Of a DNA stretch of 64,000 bases, positions 46,501 through 58,144 are shown in pieces. The notes under the pieces were generated by a model that ran no database searches, was not told the DNA's origin, and saw only the letters and a list, made by a program, of their open reading frames with translations. Source of the DNA: Chamaecrista fasciculata (Eukaryota > Streptophyta > Magnoliopsida > Fabales > Fabaceae). The translations under genes were made by a program, and so were the position numbers. Where the stretch lies: contig QANZ01043763.1 in the NCBI GenBank assembly GCA_003254925.1, positions 8,511 to 72,510 on the forward strand, read 5' to 3'. Numbering within the stretch: position 1 is the stretch's first letter; the number at the start of each line of letters is the position of its first letter.

Positions 46501-46991
46501 TAATATTTCAAGGACCGAGTTGTTAACTTGTTGACTTTTTAAGGACCAAATTATTAGTTTATTCTATGACTTTTTATATATTTTATTTTCTACCACGGTT
46601 AATTATGCAAAAGTAAAGTGATCATGTGTCTTATTTTCATTGAAAGAGATACAAAGGAAAAAAAATCTTATATTAGTTTAGTCCACTTTGCTTTTAAATT
46701 TGTATGTATTAGTAATATTTTGGATAATGTGTGTGTGTTTTACAACAAAGTCATCACAAGAGAAATAGTTAAAGTTGAAAGTTTATGTGAGAGCAGGAAC
46801 AACTTGAGAAGAAGAAGGCAGAATATGTGGAGAAAATGAAGAACAAAATAGCTTTGCTGCACAGAGAGGCTGAAGAAAAGAGGGCAATTATAGAGGCAAG
46901 GAAAGGGGAAGATCTTCTCAAAGCAGAAGAGAGTGCTGCAAAATATAGGGCAACAGGAACTGCTCCAAAGAAAGGCATTGGTTGCTTCTAA
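43536..46991 (+). CDS. Remorin (group 1-like), plasma-membrane nanodomain protein
   Basis: Exons 43536-43737, 45137-45190, 45317-45404, 45889-45970 and 46797-46991 join through GT-AG introns into 206 codons. Remorins are plant-specific proteins on the inner face of the plasma membrane, in sterol-rich nanodomains and at plasmodesmata, with roles in signalling and virus and microbe interactions. Seen: a variable N-terminal region with a run of eleven prolines (about residues 17-27), SKALAIVEK, then the conserved remorin C domain (about 90-200): RVATEKRISLIKAWEESEKS, AILAWENSKKAAIEAELKK, IEEQLEKKKAEYVEKMKN and LLHREAEEKRA, predicted helical/coiled coil. The C-terminus PKKGIGCF has a Cys suited to S-acylation and membrane anchoring. 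Length is close to the ~200 residues usual in the group. Introns hold five or more foldback elements. Confidence 0.93.
43895..44310. mobile_element. Foldback MITE, family B, copy 2 (remorin intron 1)
   Basis: The left end GCCAAAATTCACTTTTGGTC pairs with the right end GGGACCAAAAATGCAG...AACC. Arms repeat TTTGGTCCCGTA-type blocks. The T-rich flanks give no readable target duplication. Confidence 0.75.
44725..45050. mobile_element. Foldback element, family F (remorin intron 1)
   Basis: Inverted arms carry TATTTGGTCTTAAATTAA, TTTGATCCTTGAATTTG and the complements AATTCAGGGGCTAAATAG and GACCCAGGGACCAAATA. The ends are approximate. No target duplication is established. Confidence 0.55.
45429..45736. 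mobile_element. Foldback MITE, family B, copy 3 (remorin intron 3)
   Basis: The left end GGCCAAAGTTCAAATTTGG pairs with the right end CCAAATTGCACTTTGACC. Flanks ATTCTGTTA (45420-45428) and ATTCTATTA (45737-45745) match 8 of 9, consistent with Mutator-type insertion. 308 bp. Confidence 0.85.
46121..46294. mobile_element. Foldback MITE, family G, copy 1 (remorin intron 4)
   Basis: GAGTAAACTATCAATTCGGTC on the left pairs with the right arm ending GAGTTGTAAGTTTAA. Internal AAAAGATTGAAATACAC and CTTTCAAAGATTAAACTG blocks. The ends are poorly preserved. Confidence 0.6.
46341..46564. mobile_element. Foldback MITE, family G, copy 2 (remorin intron 4)
   Basis: The left end GAGTAAACTAACAACTC pairs with the right end AAATTATTAGTTTATTC. 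Same family as 46121-46294 and 47050-47259. Flanking duplication is weak. Confidence 0.7.
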
Positions 46992-47049
46992 CAACACTAG
47001 AACCCTCTACTCTCATTGATGGCTGAATTATTTATGTATATTTCTTGTT

Positions 47050-47259
47050 GAGTAAACTAACAACTTGGTCCCTTAAGATCGCCGCATTGACAATTTGATC
47101 CCTGAAAGATCACATAATTTAGTCTTTTGAAAGATCAAAACAGTATAGTAATTATTCCTTTCCATGGGAATCTTTCAAGGGCTAAATGTGTATTTTAGCC
47201 GTTCAGAGATCAAGTTGTCAGCTCGATAATCTTTCAATGACCAAATTGTTAGTTTACTC
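47050..47259. mobile_element. Foldback MITE, family G, copy 3 (downstream of remorin)
   Basis: 210 bp. The left end GAGTAAACTAACAACTTGG pairs with the right end CCAAATTGTTAGTTTACTC. Flanks TTTCTTGTT (47041-47049) and TTTCTTATT (47260-47268) match 8 of 9. It begins 59 bases past the remorin stop codon, so probably in its 3' UTR. Confidence 0.9.
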
Positions 47260-47268
47260 TTTCTTATT

Positions 47269-48224
47269 TGTGCATGTATTAATGTGTGTGTGTGTGATTT
47301 GATTTGGTTTGTATTGAGGTTTAGTTCGTGTTTATGTATTATGTGTGCATAGGAATATGTTGGTGTGAATATTTGAATACAGAATACTCTAAAGAAAGAA
47401 ATTGAATTGTTTAATTTTTGGTACTGGTATGCATGTTTCTTGGATTATCAGGTTATCAAGTCATTCTTATTGTTCATTCCATATCAAGATATAAAAGAAA
47501 AGAAAGAAGTCATTTTTTTTTTTTACTAGTAGTTAAAATTTTAAAAAGATTTTTCAATTTGTTTCTTCCACAACTTTAAAATGATTCTAATATACTTGAG
47601 AAGTTGAGATGAAATATTATTATTATCAGTTTATAACCAACAAAACAAAAAGGAGTATGAGAAATTCCTCTTCGTTTCCTTGATCTCTCCTCGCCTTTTT
47701 CCCAAACAGTTTGGTAAGGAGCTTTGACGAAAGATGGAACAATAATTGTGAGACATTCACATATTTGTTAAGTCAAAATTGAAAGAATAGATAATGAAAG
47801 CATTTAGATTGACACTTCATTATTCTCTTCTTTTTGGTGTGAACTTTCATTATTCTCTTTCGTTATATACTTCAAATACAAAAAATTTTAATGCTTTTCT
47901 TTCCTTCTTTTTCAATCATTTTCCTTACCTTTATCTTCTTGAAAATGAGAGATCAGAAAACCAGCAAATCAGAAGCTAAAAGAAACTAACAAAGGTAACT
48001 ATTTTCCCTGACAAAGATATATCGATAAATTTGTATCTTATTGCAAAATAATCCTTCTAAAAGTCAGATTGATTCAGTTAGCATATTAAGGTCTACATAG
48101 CCATATTACATAGCAACCAAGGAAGCACTTGATAGAAGGATTAATTTGCAACAACTAGATATTTCCAAAAACAACCTAATACCTACACAAAATTTTAGTT
48201 TACCCTGTAAGTAGACCAATTATC
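47269..48224. other. Intergenic space between convergent remorin and MYB genes
   Basis: Both genes point into this ~1 kb. It should hold their 3' ends. Several AATAAA-like motifs occur but none can be assigned. No ORF of note. Confidence 0.5.
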
Positions 48225-51152
48225 TTACTCACTCTTACTACCATCAAGAGGACTCAAGAAACTATCAGTGTTTTCCTCTAACAACCCTATATCTTCATCA
48301 GACATATCCATAAGTAGCTTCAATGCAGAATCAGAATTATAAAGGAAATCATAAGATCCAGAGACAGACCCAACTATGACATCTTCTTCAAACTTGGGTT
48401 GCAAGCAACTTGCTTGATCATTGTTTTTCACATCAGAAAAAGACCCCAATTTTGAGGATGATGATGCCTGAGAGACAGGACTCGGACACCCGGGTTCCTT
48501 CCCGGCGATCATGCGAAAAGACTGCCCGACATCAGAATGCCAAAGCTGAAGGAAGTGATCAGGGTATGTTTTAGTTTTAGTACTGGTTGTAGTAGTAGAC
48601 CATGTGTTATTGAGCAATAAAGATTCCATAGACAACCTTGCCTCTGCCTCAACTCTTGCACTCTCCCATTGTACCATGTGACGCGTCGAAGGAGACTCAG
48701 ATTTGACATCGGTTTTATCAGAGCCTAGCGAGGAATGCTGTGTTCCTAAGGTGTGTCCCGACCGAAGAAGTCGCTTCTTTAGATGTGTGTTCCAGTAGTT
48801 CTTGATTTCATTGTCTGTTCTTCCTGGAAGTTGGGTTGCTATAGCAGCCCACCTGTAGAAAGGTTTTATGAAGATCACTAAATCATGCCAACGAAACCAT
48901 ACACTAGTGCAAGCAAGGCATATTTAGATGGAACGGATGCTCAAATTAATCCTAAATATATGCCTTTAAGTTTATTTCAATTCTAAATAATTCGGAAGTC
49001 TCATATTAGTCATAAATGTTGTCATTTAATTTTATTTTGATCTTAAACTACTATATATAGTCATATCTCTCTTGTTACAAATATAACGAGTCTAGAGTTA
49101 TATGTTGCTTTTGACGAGTACCTTCTCTATCTAGTTGTGACTATCAACAAACGAGGTTAAATCGAGTCTCGAAAGTGAATCACTCGTTTTATGGTCAAAT
49201 CAATGAAGTTGGTTAAATCATTCTAATTTCAAGTCCGAATACGATGAGTTTAGAGCTACACGTTACTCTTAATAAGTCATTTTTTTGTCGTGTTGAAACC
49301 GTTAGCAAATAAGGCCAAACTGACTCAAAAGTGGATTTGGAATCAATTTTTCAATTTTTTTCTGGCCCCAAATCCACTTTCGAACCCGATTTGATCTCAT
49401 CTACTGACAACTGGAAAAGAACTCGTTAAGAGTAACACATAGCTCTAAATTCGTTACATTTGAACTTGAAACGAGAGAGATATGACCAACTTTGCCTTTT
49501 TGATTGTGAAACGTAACAAGTGACCCACTTTCGAAACGAATTCGACTCTTTTTGTTGACAGAAAGTAATATGTAACTCTAGACTCATTACATTCGAACTT
49601 GAAACGAGAGAAATATGACCATATTCAGTAATTTGGGACCAACATAAAACTGAATCACAATATTTAGTACCAATATGAAATTTTCGAAACATTTAAGAGC
49701 AAAATAAATTTAAGTGCTAATAAGAATTAGGAACCAATTTGAGCATTTGACCTATTAAGAATTAGGAATGTCATAGGCTCTAAAACAGAGGATGCAACTT
49801 AACAAAATCTGAAAGGACTAGGCTTAAGTTGAAATTCTTTAGATTGTTTTATGAAGAATTCAATCAAAGTAGGCTAAAGATTAAGTATTCATGTCTATTG
49901 AAGGTGTAAAGTGATGTTGCATAAGATGCAAAATGTATTAATAATTAACAAAGTTAGGAAATGAGATGATGGAGAATGAATTAATTGAACCTGTTGCCAA
50001 GCATTCCATGAAGTTGAATGATGGAACTTTCTTCTTCAGAGGTAAAAGGGCCACGCTTGATGTCTGGACGAAGATAGTTTATCCATCTAAGCCTACAACT
50101 TTTTCCACATCGAAGGAGACCTACAATTATGATGATTAATTAGGATATTAAACAATAAATATTAATTCACATGATGCTTTTAGTTTAGGTGTGAGTTTAG
50201 GGGTGGACAATTAGTTGAATCAAAATAAATGTATGCTATTACCAAAAAAAAAAAAATAAATGTATGCCAAAGTGCACTTTTGGTCCCATATTTTTTATTC
50301 AGGTCTCAATTTGGTCTCACATCTCCTTTTTTTTTTTTTTTTGCACTTTTGGTCAGGTACAAAATTGGTCTCATATTTGTTTTGTTGTAGATTTGGTCTC
50401 ATATTCCCACAATGTGAAACTTTTCAAAGATATGGGACCAATGTCGCAATCTAACCAAAAAATATTTGATCAAATCTATAACATGACCAAAAAATATAAG
50501 ATCAAATCTGTAACCTAATCAAAAGATATGAGACCAAATGTGTAACAAAAAAAAGATACGAGAGCAAATTGAGACTTGAGTAAAAGATGAGACCAAAAGT
50601 ACAATAAAAAAGATAGGACCAAATAGAATCCTAAGCAAAAGATATGGGACAAAAAGTGCACTTTTAACCTAAATGTATCATAGTACAAAACATCAATCCA
50701 TACTTATAGCCATACTATTGGTTCAAATTGGAACACTATACATAACAATACAACTGAATTTCGATTTCACATAACATCTGAATGATTGTTTCATGCTATG
50801 GACACTATAATAATACGAACAGCAAGCAAAATCATCAGACAAGTTGGGGAAATTATTGCAGTTACCAGAAACGAAATAAGATCAGTAGTAGTAAACTACT
50901 TCAACATAATCTCTTCTTTCTCTTTCATGCCTCAAATTTTTCTTCAAGAATGTCAAAGATTATAAAAAGAAGAAAGAAAAAAAAAAAGAGAGAGAGTAAA
51001 ATAAGAGAAGTATAAGAACCAGCGTTTTTGGGGAGTGTACGCCAGCTTCCATGGCCATGTTTGTTGATGTATTGAACTAAAGCTTGGTCTTCTTCAGGAG
51101 TCCAAGCTCCCTTTCTCACTCCATCTTTTTCACAACAAGGTGTTTTCCCCAT
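48225..51152 (-). CDS. R2R3-MYB transcription factor
   Basis: Minus-strand exons 51152-51020, 50120-49991 and 48852-48225 join (phases 1 and 2, the common R2R3-MYB intron positions) into 296 codons. Nuclear DNA-binding regulator. Seen: [20 protein letters not shown] at the start, R2 (about 14-61) with W17, W37, W57, R3 (about 67-112) with F70 replacing the first Trp and W89, W108, and HLKKRLL after R3. The bHLH-binding signature in R3 is absent. The Ser-rich C-terminal half ends with an acidic stretch ([20 protein letters not shown]) that could activate transcription. The repeats resemble the MIXTA/MYB17 and MYB9/MYB107 groups, but no subgroup is assigned. The start was chosen because MGKTPCC is the family start. 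An in-frame ATG lies 59 codons upstream (51329). Confidence 0.93.
48936..49752. mobile_element. Foldback element, family H (MYB intron 2)
   Basis: An 817-base inverted repeat fills most of intron 2. The left arm GCTCAAATTAATCCTAAATA pairs with the right arm AGGAACCAATTTGAGC. Internal blocks such as CATATCTCTCTTGTTAC pair with GAAACGAGAGAGATATGACC, which occurs twice in the right arm. Target duplication was not resolved. Confidence 0.7.
50265..50669. mobile_element. Foldback MITE, family B, copy 4 (MYB intron 1)
   Basis: The left end GCCAAAGTGCACTTTTGG pairs with the right end AAAAGTGCACTTTTAACC. Perfect 9-base target duplication TAAATGTAT at 50256-50264 and 50670-50678. 405 bp, between the R2-encoding exons of the MYB gene. 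Confidence 0.93.
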
Positions 51153-51399
51153 CTTCTTCATTCTGATTTCGTCTTCATTCTCCACAGTGATTTGCAAATT
51201 AGTGAGTGAAATACACACACTGATGACAAAAATTCTGTTTTTTTTATTCTGTGTGTGAGAGTCAGAGGAAAAGGGTGTTTGTTTGTGTGAATGGAAGAAG
51301 AAAGAAGAGTGTTGGAGAAGAAAACTCAAAGCTCTGTGATTGTGATTAGGTCTTGAAGTGGTCAGGTTGATTTTTCATTTATCTGACATGTGTCCTTAA

Positions 51400-51425
51400 G
51401 CATATTATAAAGTTTTTTTATTGGT
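51400..51425 (-). promoter_or_regulatory. Candidate TATA box of the MYB gene
   Basis: On the minus strand CCAATAAAAAAACTTTATAA places a CCAAT and TTTATAATATG about 250 bases upstream of the ATG at 51152, leaving a leader of roughly 210 bases. Confidence 0.4.
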
Positions 51426-51643
51426 TAGTAAAACATCTCATATCTTGAAATCTACAAAAATTTATTAAAAAGATAATTTTTAATGTTTGAAAACTCACTT
51501 GACCAATCAAAAAAAATCTTAAAATGTATCCTAAGACACATATTAGATTGACCCTTATTTTATTTAGCCATCAGTAAGACATAGGGATGACAATTTTAGC
51601 ATATATTTAGGACATTTGTCTAAATTCATCCTTAAAAAATATT

Positions 51644-52003
51644 GGCAAAAGTAATTTAATACCTCTAAATTTTTTTTTGAGTCAATTGTATCTTTGAAGT
51701 ATATGGCCACTTTCAGTTATTTCCCCAAAAGTTATTTTCAGTTAATTATACCTCTAATGTTTTACTGAATTAATTATATCTCCAAATACCTCTCAATTTA
51801 GGAGTATAATTGACACACAAAAGAAAAACTTGTGGATATAATTAATATAAAAAAAATATTGGGGGTATTGACTCCAAAAAAAACTTAAGGGGTATAATTG
51901 AAACCGACTCCATACTAAGGAGGTACAATTGACCCAAAAAATTTTTTGAGGTACAAATGAAAATGACCATATACTTTGGGGTTATTAATAGTACTTTTGC
52001 AAA
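51644..52003. mobile_element. Foldback MITE, family D, copy 3 (upstream of MYB)
   Basis: The left end GGCAAAAGTAATTTAATACC pairs with the right end TATTAATAGTACTTTTGC. Flanks AAAAATATT at 51635-51643 and 52004-52012 are identical, though A-rich. About 490 bases upstream of the MYB start codon. Confidence 0.75.
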
Positions 52004-52012
52004 AAAAATATT

Positions 52013-53018
52013 CGATACTCATCAGATATTGGATATCACAAGGTACAAATAGTAAAAAGTAAAAAATTATTAGATATAATTGGGCGTCTACGGATATCGC
52101 TTTAACTATTCGGTAGCCGTTCGAAATGAACAGATAATTAGTACATATGATATCCTAAATCTTATAATGTAAATATTTTATTATATTTTTAATTAACGAA
52201 TATTAAATATTAGATATCATATTAATCTATTTTTTAATTAATTAGGATATCATATTATATATTTATTATTTTTTAATACTTTAAATATTTCAAAAACTTT
52301 TCAAATACTGAATAACAAATAAATTATCAAATACGGATAAAGTATGAATATTGAATATGATGATATAAAATGATCAAATACCCTACTTGCCTATTGTCAT
52401 CCTTAAGCTAGTTGAGTTGAGTTTTGAATATAACAAGATAATTGAGTTAAGACAAACTAACCCAAATCAAATAATGGCGAGTTGATTTAGATTGTATTGG
52501 TATATTAGCTCATATTATTTGTTTTACTCCTCATGTATTTACTTTTTTCAATTTGGTGTCTCTTAAATTATTTTTCAATTTGGTTCTTCATAATTTATTT
52601 TTGACTGATTAAATTGAAAATAAAAATATACAAATAGAACAAATTATAAAAATTATATCATCTAAAACATCAAAATATAATATGATTACATCAAAAATTA
52701 ATTTTTATTTTTACAACTGATAAATTAGATTAGATTGAACAGATTCAAATTGTAAAAATCTGAAATCCAACTCAAATTACAATAAACTTAAATTTTTTAA
52801 CCCAAATTAAATTGTTAACTTTTTTTATAAGAAAAGTTTAGGTGAGTTGAGTCTTGAAGGCTTATCAAGGTTAGAGCATACTTTCAGACTCTATAAGCCC
52901 TTATAGAGATACTTACAAATTCTCATCTTGACAGTGAAAATCAAATTTACGATCATGTATATTATGAGTCGACTCCTTACTAACTGTGTCAACTTTTGTC
53001 GAAAATTAAATTGTTAAC
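52013..53018. other. AT-rich intergenic sequence
   Basis: No gene or clear terminal repeats are seen. Confidence 0.5.
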
Positions 53019-53021
53019 TTA

Positions 53022-54496
53022 GGGTGCGTTTGGATGCAAAGTTAAGGTAAAGGAGGATAAAGGAATGGGGGAGGTAATAAAGGAGAAGTAAAGGATTTGT
53101 GTTATAAAGGAGGTTTTTAATAAATTGTGTTTGGGAAAATGAGAGATAAAGAAGGAATTATGATATGAAATTATTTTAAAGGGTATGTAGTGATTGTGGT
53201 GGGTTGAAATAATAGTATTGGTATTTTAAATTTGTATATGGGTAAAAATGGTAAAAATAAAGGAGGATAAAGGAGTGTTGTTTTTTTGTTTGTTTTGGTG
53301 TTAGTAAAATGGTATGAGTAATGATTGCTTCGAAATTTGTGCTAAAGGAGGAAGTTAATAAAGGAGATTTTTGGAGTGGTAAGGTAAAGGAGGATGGAGG
53401 TGTGAATGTGGGACCAAAATGTAATTTTTGAGTACTGAATTGTAAACTTTTAGGGACTAGATTATATATTTGTCCTGTTTACTGTCTTTTAAATTTATTT
53501 TAAAATTTTGATACTACAAAAATATTACCCATGTATATAATAGAGGAGGGACCAAAATGTATATTTTCTGGGGTATGAATTATGTATTTTCCTAAATTTT
53601 GTTCTTCAGTAGTTGCAAAACGAAAAATATTAGCCATATATAACTGAATAATGGACCAATATGTATATTTTTTTATATGAATTATACATTTTTTTCTCAA
53701 TAGTGTATAGTACAAAAAATATTATCCATATATATACTGGAAGGTGACCAAATTGTAAAATTTTGGGATTTGAGAATTATAATTTTTTTCATATATTGAT
53801 TTTTTTTTATTTTATCACCACAAAAGAAAATTACTCATATATGTGTTAGAATAGGGACTAAACTGTAATTAAATTTTCACACCACCAAAAATATATTTTT
53901 TTCTCATTAATGTTTCTGAAATATGCTTATAAATTTTCGCACCACCAAAAATATTACCCTGAAATAATTATATTAATGCAGGAGGGACCATAATATATAT
54001 TTTTGGGATCTGATTACACTAAAAAAATATTATTAAAGTTGGACTGATCTATAATTTTTGTTGTCAAATGAGACAATAAAAAATATTACCGATATATTCA
54101 AAACTGAAGACGCTAAATTATAACAAACAATAAAAGATATTATTAAAGTTTTGGNAGAGAGAGAGAGAGAGAGAGAGAGAGATAAGTAAAAAAATAGTAA
54201 GAAAAGATGAAGGAGAGAGAAAGTTGTAAGGGTAATAAAAAAATATTTTTATATGCAATTTACAAATATGCCCTTTGAATATTTTATTATTTTATAGTAA
54301 AAAGTAGGTAATTATAGATAATTGGGTAGGGATATGTTAGTAATTTTAGAAAATAAAAGAGAGATAAAGGAAGAAAATAAAGGAGGGGGAGATAAAGGTA
54401 AAACAAACAACATTTGTAACTGTAGCTCTAGTCGTAAAGGAGTATTGGGAGATAAAGGACGATAAATGCACTGTAACTGTGCATCCAAACGCACCC
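53022..54496. mobile_element. PIF/Harbinger-type non-autonomous element
   Basis: Terminal inverted repeats GGGTGCGTTTGGATGCA and TGCATCCAAACGCACCC with TTA on both sides (53019-53021, 54497-54499), the hallmark of PIF/Harbinger insertion. 1475 bp, no transposase. Subterminal AAAGGAGGATAAAGG repeats occur at both ends. The middle has ~100-base tandem units (CACAAAAATATTACC, GGAGGGACCA, GAATTATG...TTTTT) shared with 34225-35418. Confidence 0.9.
54155..54182. repeat. (GA)n microsatellite next to an unknown base
   Basis: GA repeats 54156-54182, with N at 54155. The repeat length here may be an assembly estimate. Confidence 0.9.
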
Positions 54497-54905
54497 TTAA
54501 ACTAATTGATTAGATTGATTTTAGAGAGTTGACAAATTTACTTAAATATCCCTACCATGGGATAAATGCATGGAATCTGACGGCTATAAATGCATATATG
54601 TATAGGACATTGGGGGCGGCTTAAACAGGTACGCCCTTGCATTTATTACGTTCATGCCCCCCTCAGGTAATCAAATCCTCCTCTGTGCTTCATAGTTAAT
54701 TGCGACATATAAAGTAAATAAAATACACATCACACCCCAGAATACGGAAACCAAATCTGACCTTCCTTTGCTTGCTTGACCAGAAAGAAAATGACACAAA
54801 ATTTTTTCATTTTTCAGAGAAACAAATTACTGGGGCAGCTGGAAAACACTCATACTTGAAAACGATGGATTTGATTTTGATCTGAATTAATATTTATATT
54901 CCCTT

Positions 54906-55155
54906 TAAGTCAAAATTTATTTTGATCCTATAACTTTTACTCAGGTCTCAATTTGGTCTTATAACTTTTTTTGTTATACTTTTGGTTTTATATTTTTTGC
55001 TCAAGTTGTAGATTTGGTCTCGTATCACTAAGGGACCAAAAGTGCAACATAGGACTAAATATGCAATCTTAGCCAAAGATATAAAATTAACAGTGTAGCA
55101 AAAAAAGTTGAGACCTAAGCAAAAGTGCTGGAACTAAAAGTGCATTTTGGTCTTC
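54906..55155. mobile_element. Foldback MITE, family B, copy 5
   Basis: The left end AGTCAAAATTTATTTTGATC pairs with the right end AAAAGTGCATTTTGGTC. Flanks TTCCCTTTA and TTCCTATTA match 7 of 9. Confidence 0.7.
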
Positions 55156-55191
55156 CTATTATTATTAGGTTACTATATAAAATACAAAATC

Positions 55192-56653
55192 GAGTAAACT
55201 AACAACCCGGTTTGTGAATTATAGAGGCAGTGGCAACTAGGTCCCTAAATTTTTGAAATTATACAACTCGGTCCCCAAATTATGCAAATGTTATACAAGT
55301 TGGTCCCTTCGTCAGATTGAGGTTACAAAAAAGGTAAGGTGGCATGGACAGAGTCTGATATGGCCCGCCACGTCAGCACCCATTATACCCAAAAAATGTG
55401 CCATGTGTGTAATTCTCGCCACATAAGCATGAAGAACAAAAAGAAAAGCCTTACTTGCAATTCCATTCCTGACCCCTTCTTATTCCATTATTCTCAACTT
55501 TCCCCTCTTTTTCATCATCTTCATTCATTTTTGTCCCAAATCCTCAAAATAAATTGTAAAAGTGTCCCAAAACTCTTCCAAATATTCCAATTTAGTCCTT
55601 AATCCAAGAGTCTTTCAGGGACTAAATTGAAATAAAAAAATATTAAAAATCTTAAACCCTAAGAAACCTAGGACCCTAGGATCCTAAATCCTAAATCCTA
55701 AACTGATTTTTTTTTAAATAATACTGATTCATCTTCATCATCCTCACGCTCTCTCTCCTCCGTCGTCCTCTTCCTCATCCTCATCCTCATCCTCACTTGC
55801 ATTTCAAAATGGAATTCCTTCCATGAATCTCAAAACGAAATTGATTCAGAATGGCACATCGTGACCGTGAAAATGTTGTGGTTTCATTTCGATTTTGTTT
55901 TTCCTTGCTTCGATTTCGTTTTCGACATTTAATCTTCACTTTGATTTCGTTTTGATAATGGCACGACCGTGACCGTGAAAATGTTGTGATTTTCGTTTTC
56001 GTTTCTAGGTAATAGGCTTTAATTTGCTGTGATTTTCGATCTCTAACTATGCTCTGGTTGCCAGAATGATGATGAAAACAGGGGAGGAAGAGGAAGAGGA
56101 AGAAAACGATGCAGGAGAGAGAGTGTGGGATGATGAAGATGAATCAATTTTTTTTAAGAAAAATTAGTTTAGGGTTTAGGGTTTTTAATATTTTTTATTT
56201 CAATTTAGTCCTTGCGTATCAATTTAGTTCGTGAAAGATTCTTGGATAAAGAACTAAATTAGAATGTTTTGAAGAATTTTAGGACACTTTACAATTTTAT
56301 TTAGAAAATTTCGGACTAAAATGAATGAAGATGATAAAAAAGAGGAGAAAGTTGAGAATAATAGGATAAGAATGAGTCAGGGACTGAATTGCAAGTAAGA
56401 CTCTTTTTTTATTCTTCATGCCTATGTGGCGAGAATTACACATGTAACATCGTTTTCTTTTTGTATACGGGTGCTGACGTGGCAGTTAACAACCATGTTA
56501 GTACTTAACGGGCCATGTCAGCCTTCGTCCATGTCACCTCATCTTTTCGTAACCCTAATATAAATGAGGGACTAATTTGTATGACGTCCGACTTGTATAA
56601 TTTCAAAAATCCAAAGACCTGTACTGTTGACGGACCCAGTTGGTAGTTTATTC
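55192..56653. mobile_element. Large Mutator-type foldback element, family I, copy 1
   Basis: 1462 bp. The left end GAGTAAACTAACAACCCGG pairs with the right end CAGTTGGTAGTTTATTC. Perfect 10-base target duplication ATACAAAATC at 55182-55191 and 56654-56663. Each arm (~500 bases) has GGTCCC blocks, a GCCACGTCAGC motif, a TTCATCATCTTCATTCATTTT tract and CCCTAAACC-like ends. The loop (about 55730-56150) is less AT-rich and has no recognised coding sequence. A relative is at 61759-63552. Confidence 0.92.
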
Positions 56654-56663
56654 ATACAAAATC

Positions 56664-57205
56664 TAACTTCATGGACTCATGGCTGCTTCTGGTTTTTCTG
56701 AGGTAGGGCGTTTTAACCTGGTTCTTTTTCTATGAAATTGTTGGACCGATTAATTCGAACCGGAAAAGACAATGCACCATCCATGTGAGAGAAAGTCTCT
56801 CCTTTCAGACGCATCTAATAAATCTGATTGGCTCAGATAATAAAGAGACTCTACGTGTCAGATTCTGCTGAGTGAACAAAGATCATTTAAGCCGATTACG
56901 TATGCCATCCTCCTTTAAAATATTTTATCAGAGTATAAAATCTAGGAAACATAATTAAATAAATAAATATCCAAGTTTAAATTTTATTCTACATCTTTAA
57001 ATGAAGTTATCAGTTTTTTTCTTTAGATTTGATTCATTATCTCTGGAAATCAAATCAAACCTTACTTTTATTTTCTTGGTTTTATATCTTACATATTTTA
57101 TCTTATATTTTTATAAAAAGTTTTATGGTTAGTCTTATCTTACATTCTTTTCATCTTCTTTTGTTTAATATGTCATAGACAACCGTTTGGTAGGAAATTT
57201 TAGCT
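56664..57205. other. Intergenic, nothing recognised
   Basis: No supportable ORF or repeat structure. Confidence 0.5.
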
Positions 57206-57442
57206 GAGTTAGTCTAAAATGTAAAGTTTGATCATTAACATAGAATGCAATGACTGATGTGATATAATTATAGCTATTGATGTAATTAAGTGCTAAAAAA
57301 TAATTAAATTTTTTTTTTAACCAATCATAACTATCACATCACTGGTTACATACAACTAACTCTTCCACATGTCATTATCTTATTGGCTCATAACCCATTG
57401 CATCTCATGTCAAGAATCAAACTTTGCATTATAGTCTAACCC
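57206..57442. mobile_element. Mutator-type MITE, family E, copy 2 (inverted)
   Basis: About 237 bp. The left end GAGTTAGTCTAAAATG and right end CATTATAGTCTAACCC pair, and the body matches 30116-30367 in reverse orientation (CTAACTCTTCCACATGTC, CATAACCCATTGCATC). The target duplication is not clear. Confidence 0.8.
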
Positions 57443-57809
57443 GATTTTATTCACTTTTTTTTATCCAAATTTTAATCACTTATCTTTGAGGTAAGTTATA
57501 ATTTTGATTTTTTATCTTTGGGGTAAGTTACAATTTTAGTCTTATATCTTTTTTTTTTTTACAATTTTGGTCCCCTACGTTCGCTATCTGTGTCACACTT
57601 AATAGGAGAGATTGACGAAATTAAAGATGAGACTAACCGTGAAATTTTTACAAATATATAGAATCGATAATATGAATACCAACTTGACAAAAGGATAAAA
57701 AATCAAGCACTTTGACAGTTCGATCTAAATTAAGAGTGAGCTAATAAAATAGATTTTGGTAATGCTTAGAAAAGTTCAATTGCTTGATCCTTCATTATAT
57801 ATATATTTT

Positions 57810-57882
57810 TTAATTAAGTTATGAGTATCTCCCGTCTATCCGTGTAACGGTCTAAGCATAGACAAATCTCATTCGGACCTTA
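57810..57882 (-). mobile_element. SINE 3' fragment
   Basis: Minus-strand remnant with CTATCCGTGTAACGG and CAAATCTCATTCGG, the complement of the SINE body at 2731-2911 and 42803-42975. The tRNA-related half is missing. Confidence 0.75.
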
Positions 57883-58144
57883 AAAACGAAAGAGAGAGAA
57901 TAAAATTGTTTTATTGTTTTACAATTAAGTTTAGTAGCAGTACTCGATTGATTTTTATATTTAATTTATATATATTATTAATATATTAGGATGATGCTTA
58001 AACTATTACCATTGAATAATCCTCATCATCTAAAAGACTTCAAAATCCTCTTCCGTAAGGAGTGGACCTATAATTGGGCAAAAAAAAAAAAGAAGGAGTG
58101 GACCTATAAAATATAAATCGGTTGAAGTATACAAATTATAATTT

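Noticed and set aside
48509-48709. Second minus-strand ORF in the MYB last exon
   Set aside because: Alternate frame of the MYB coding exon without family features.
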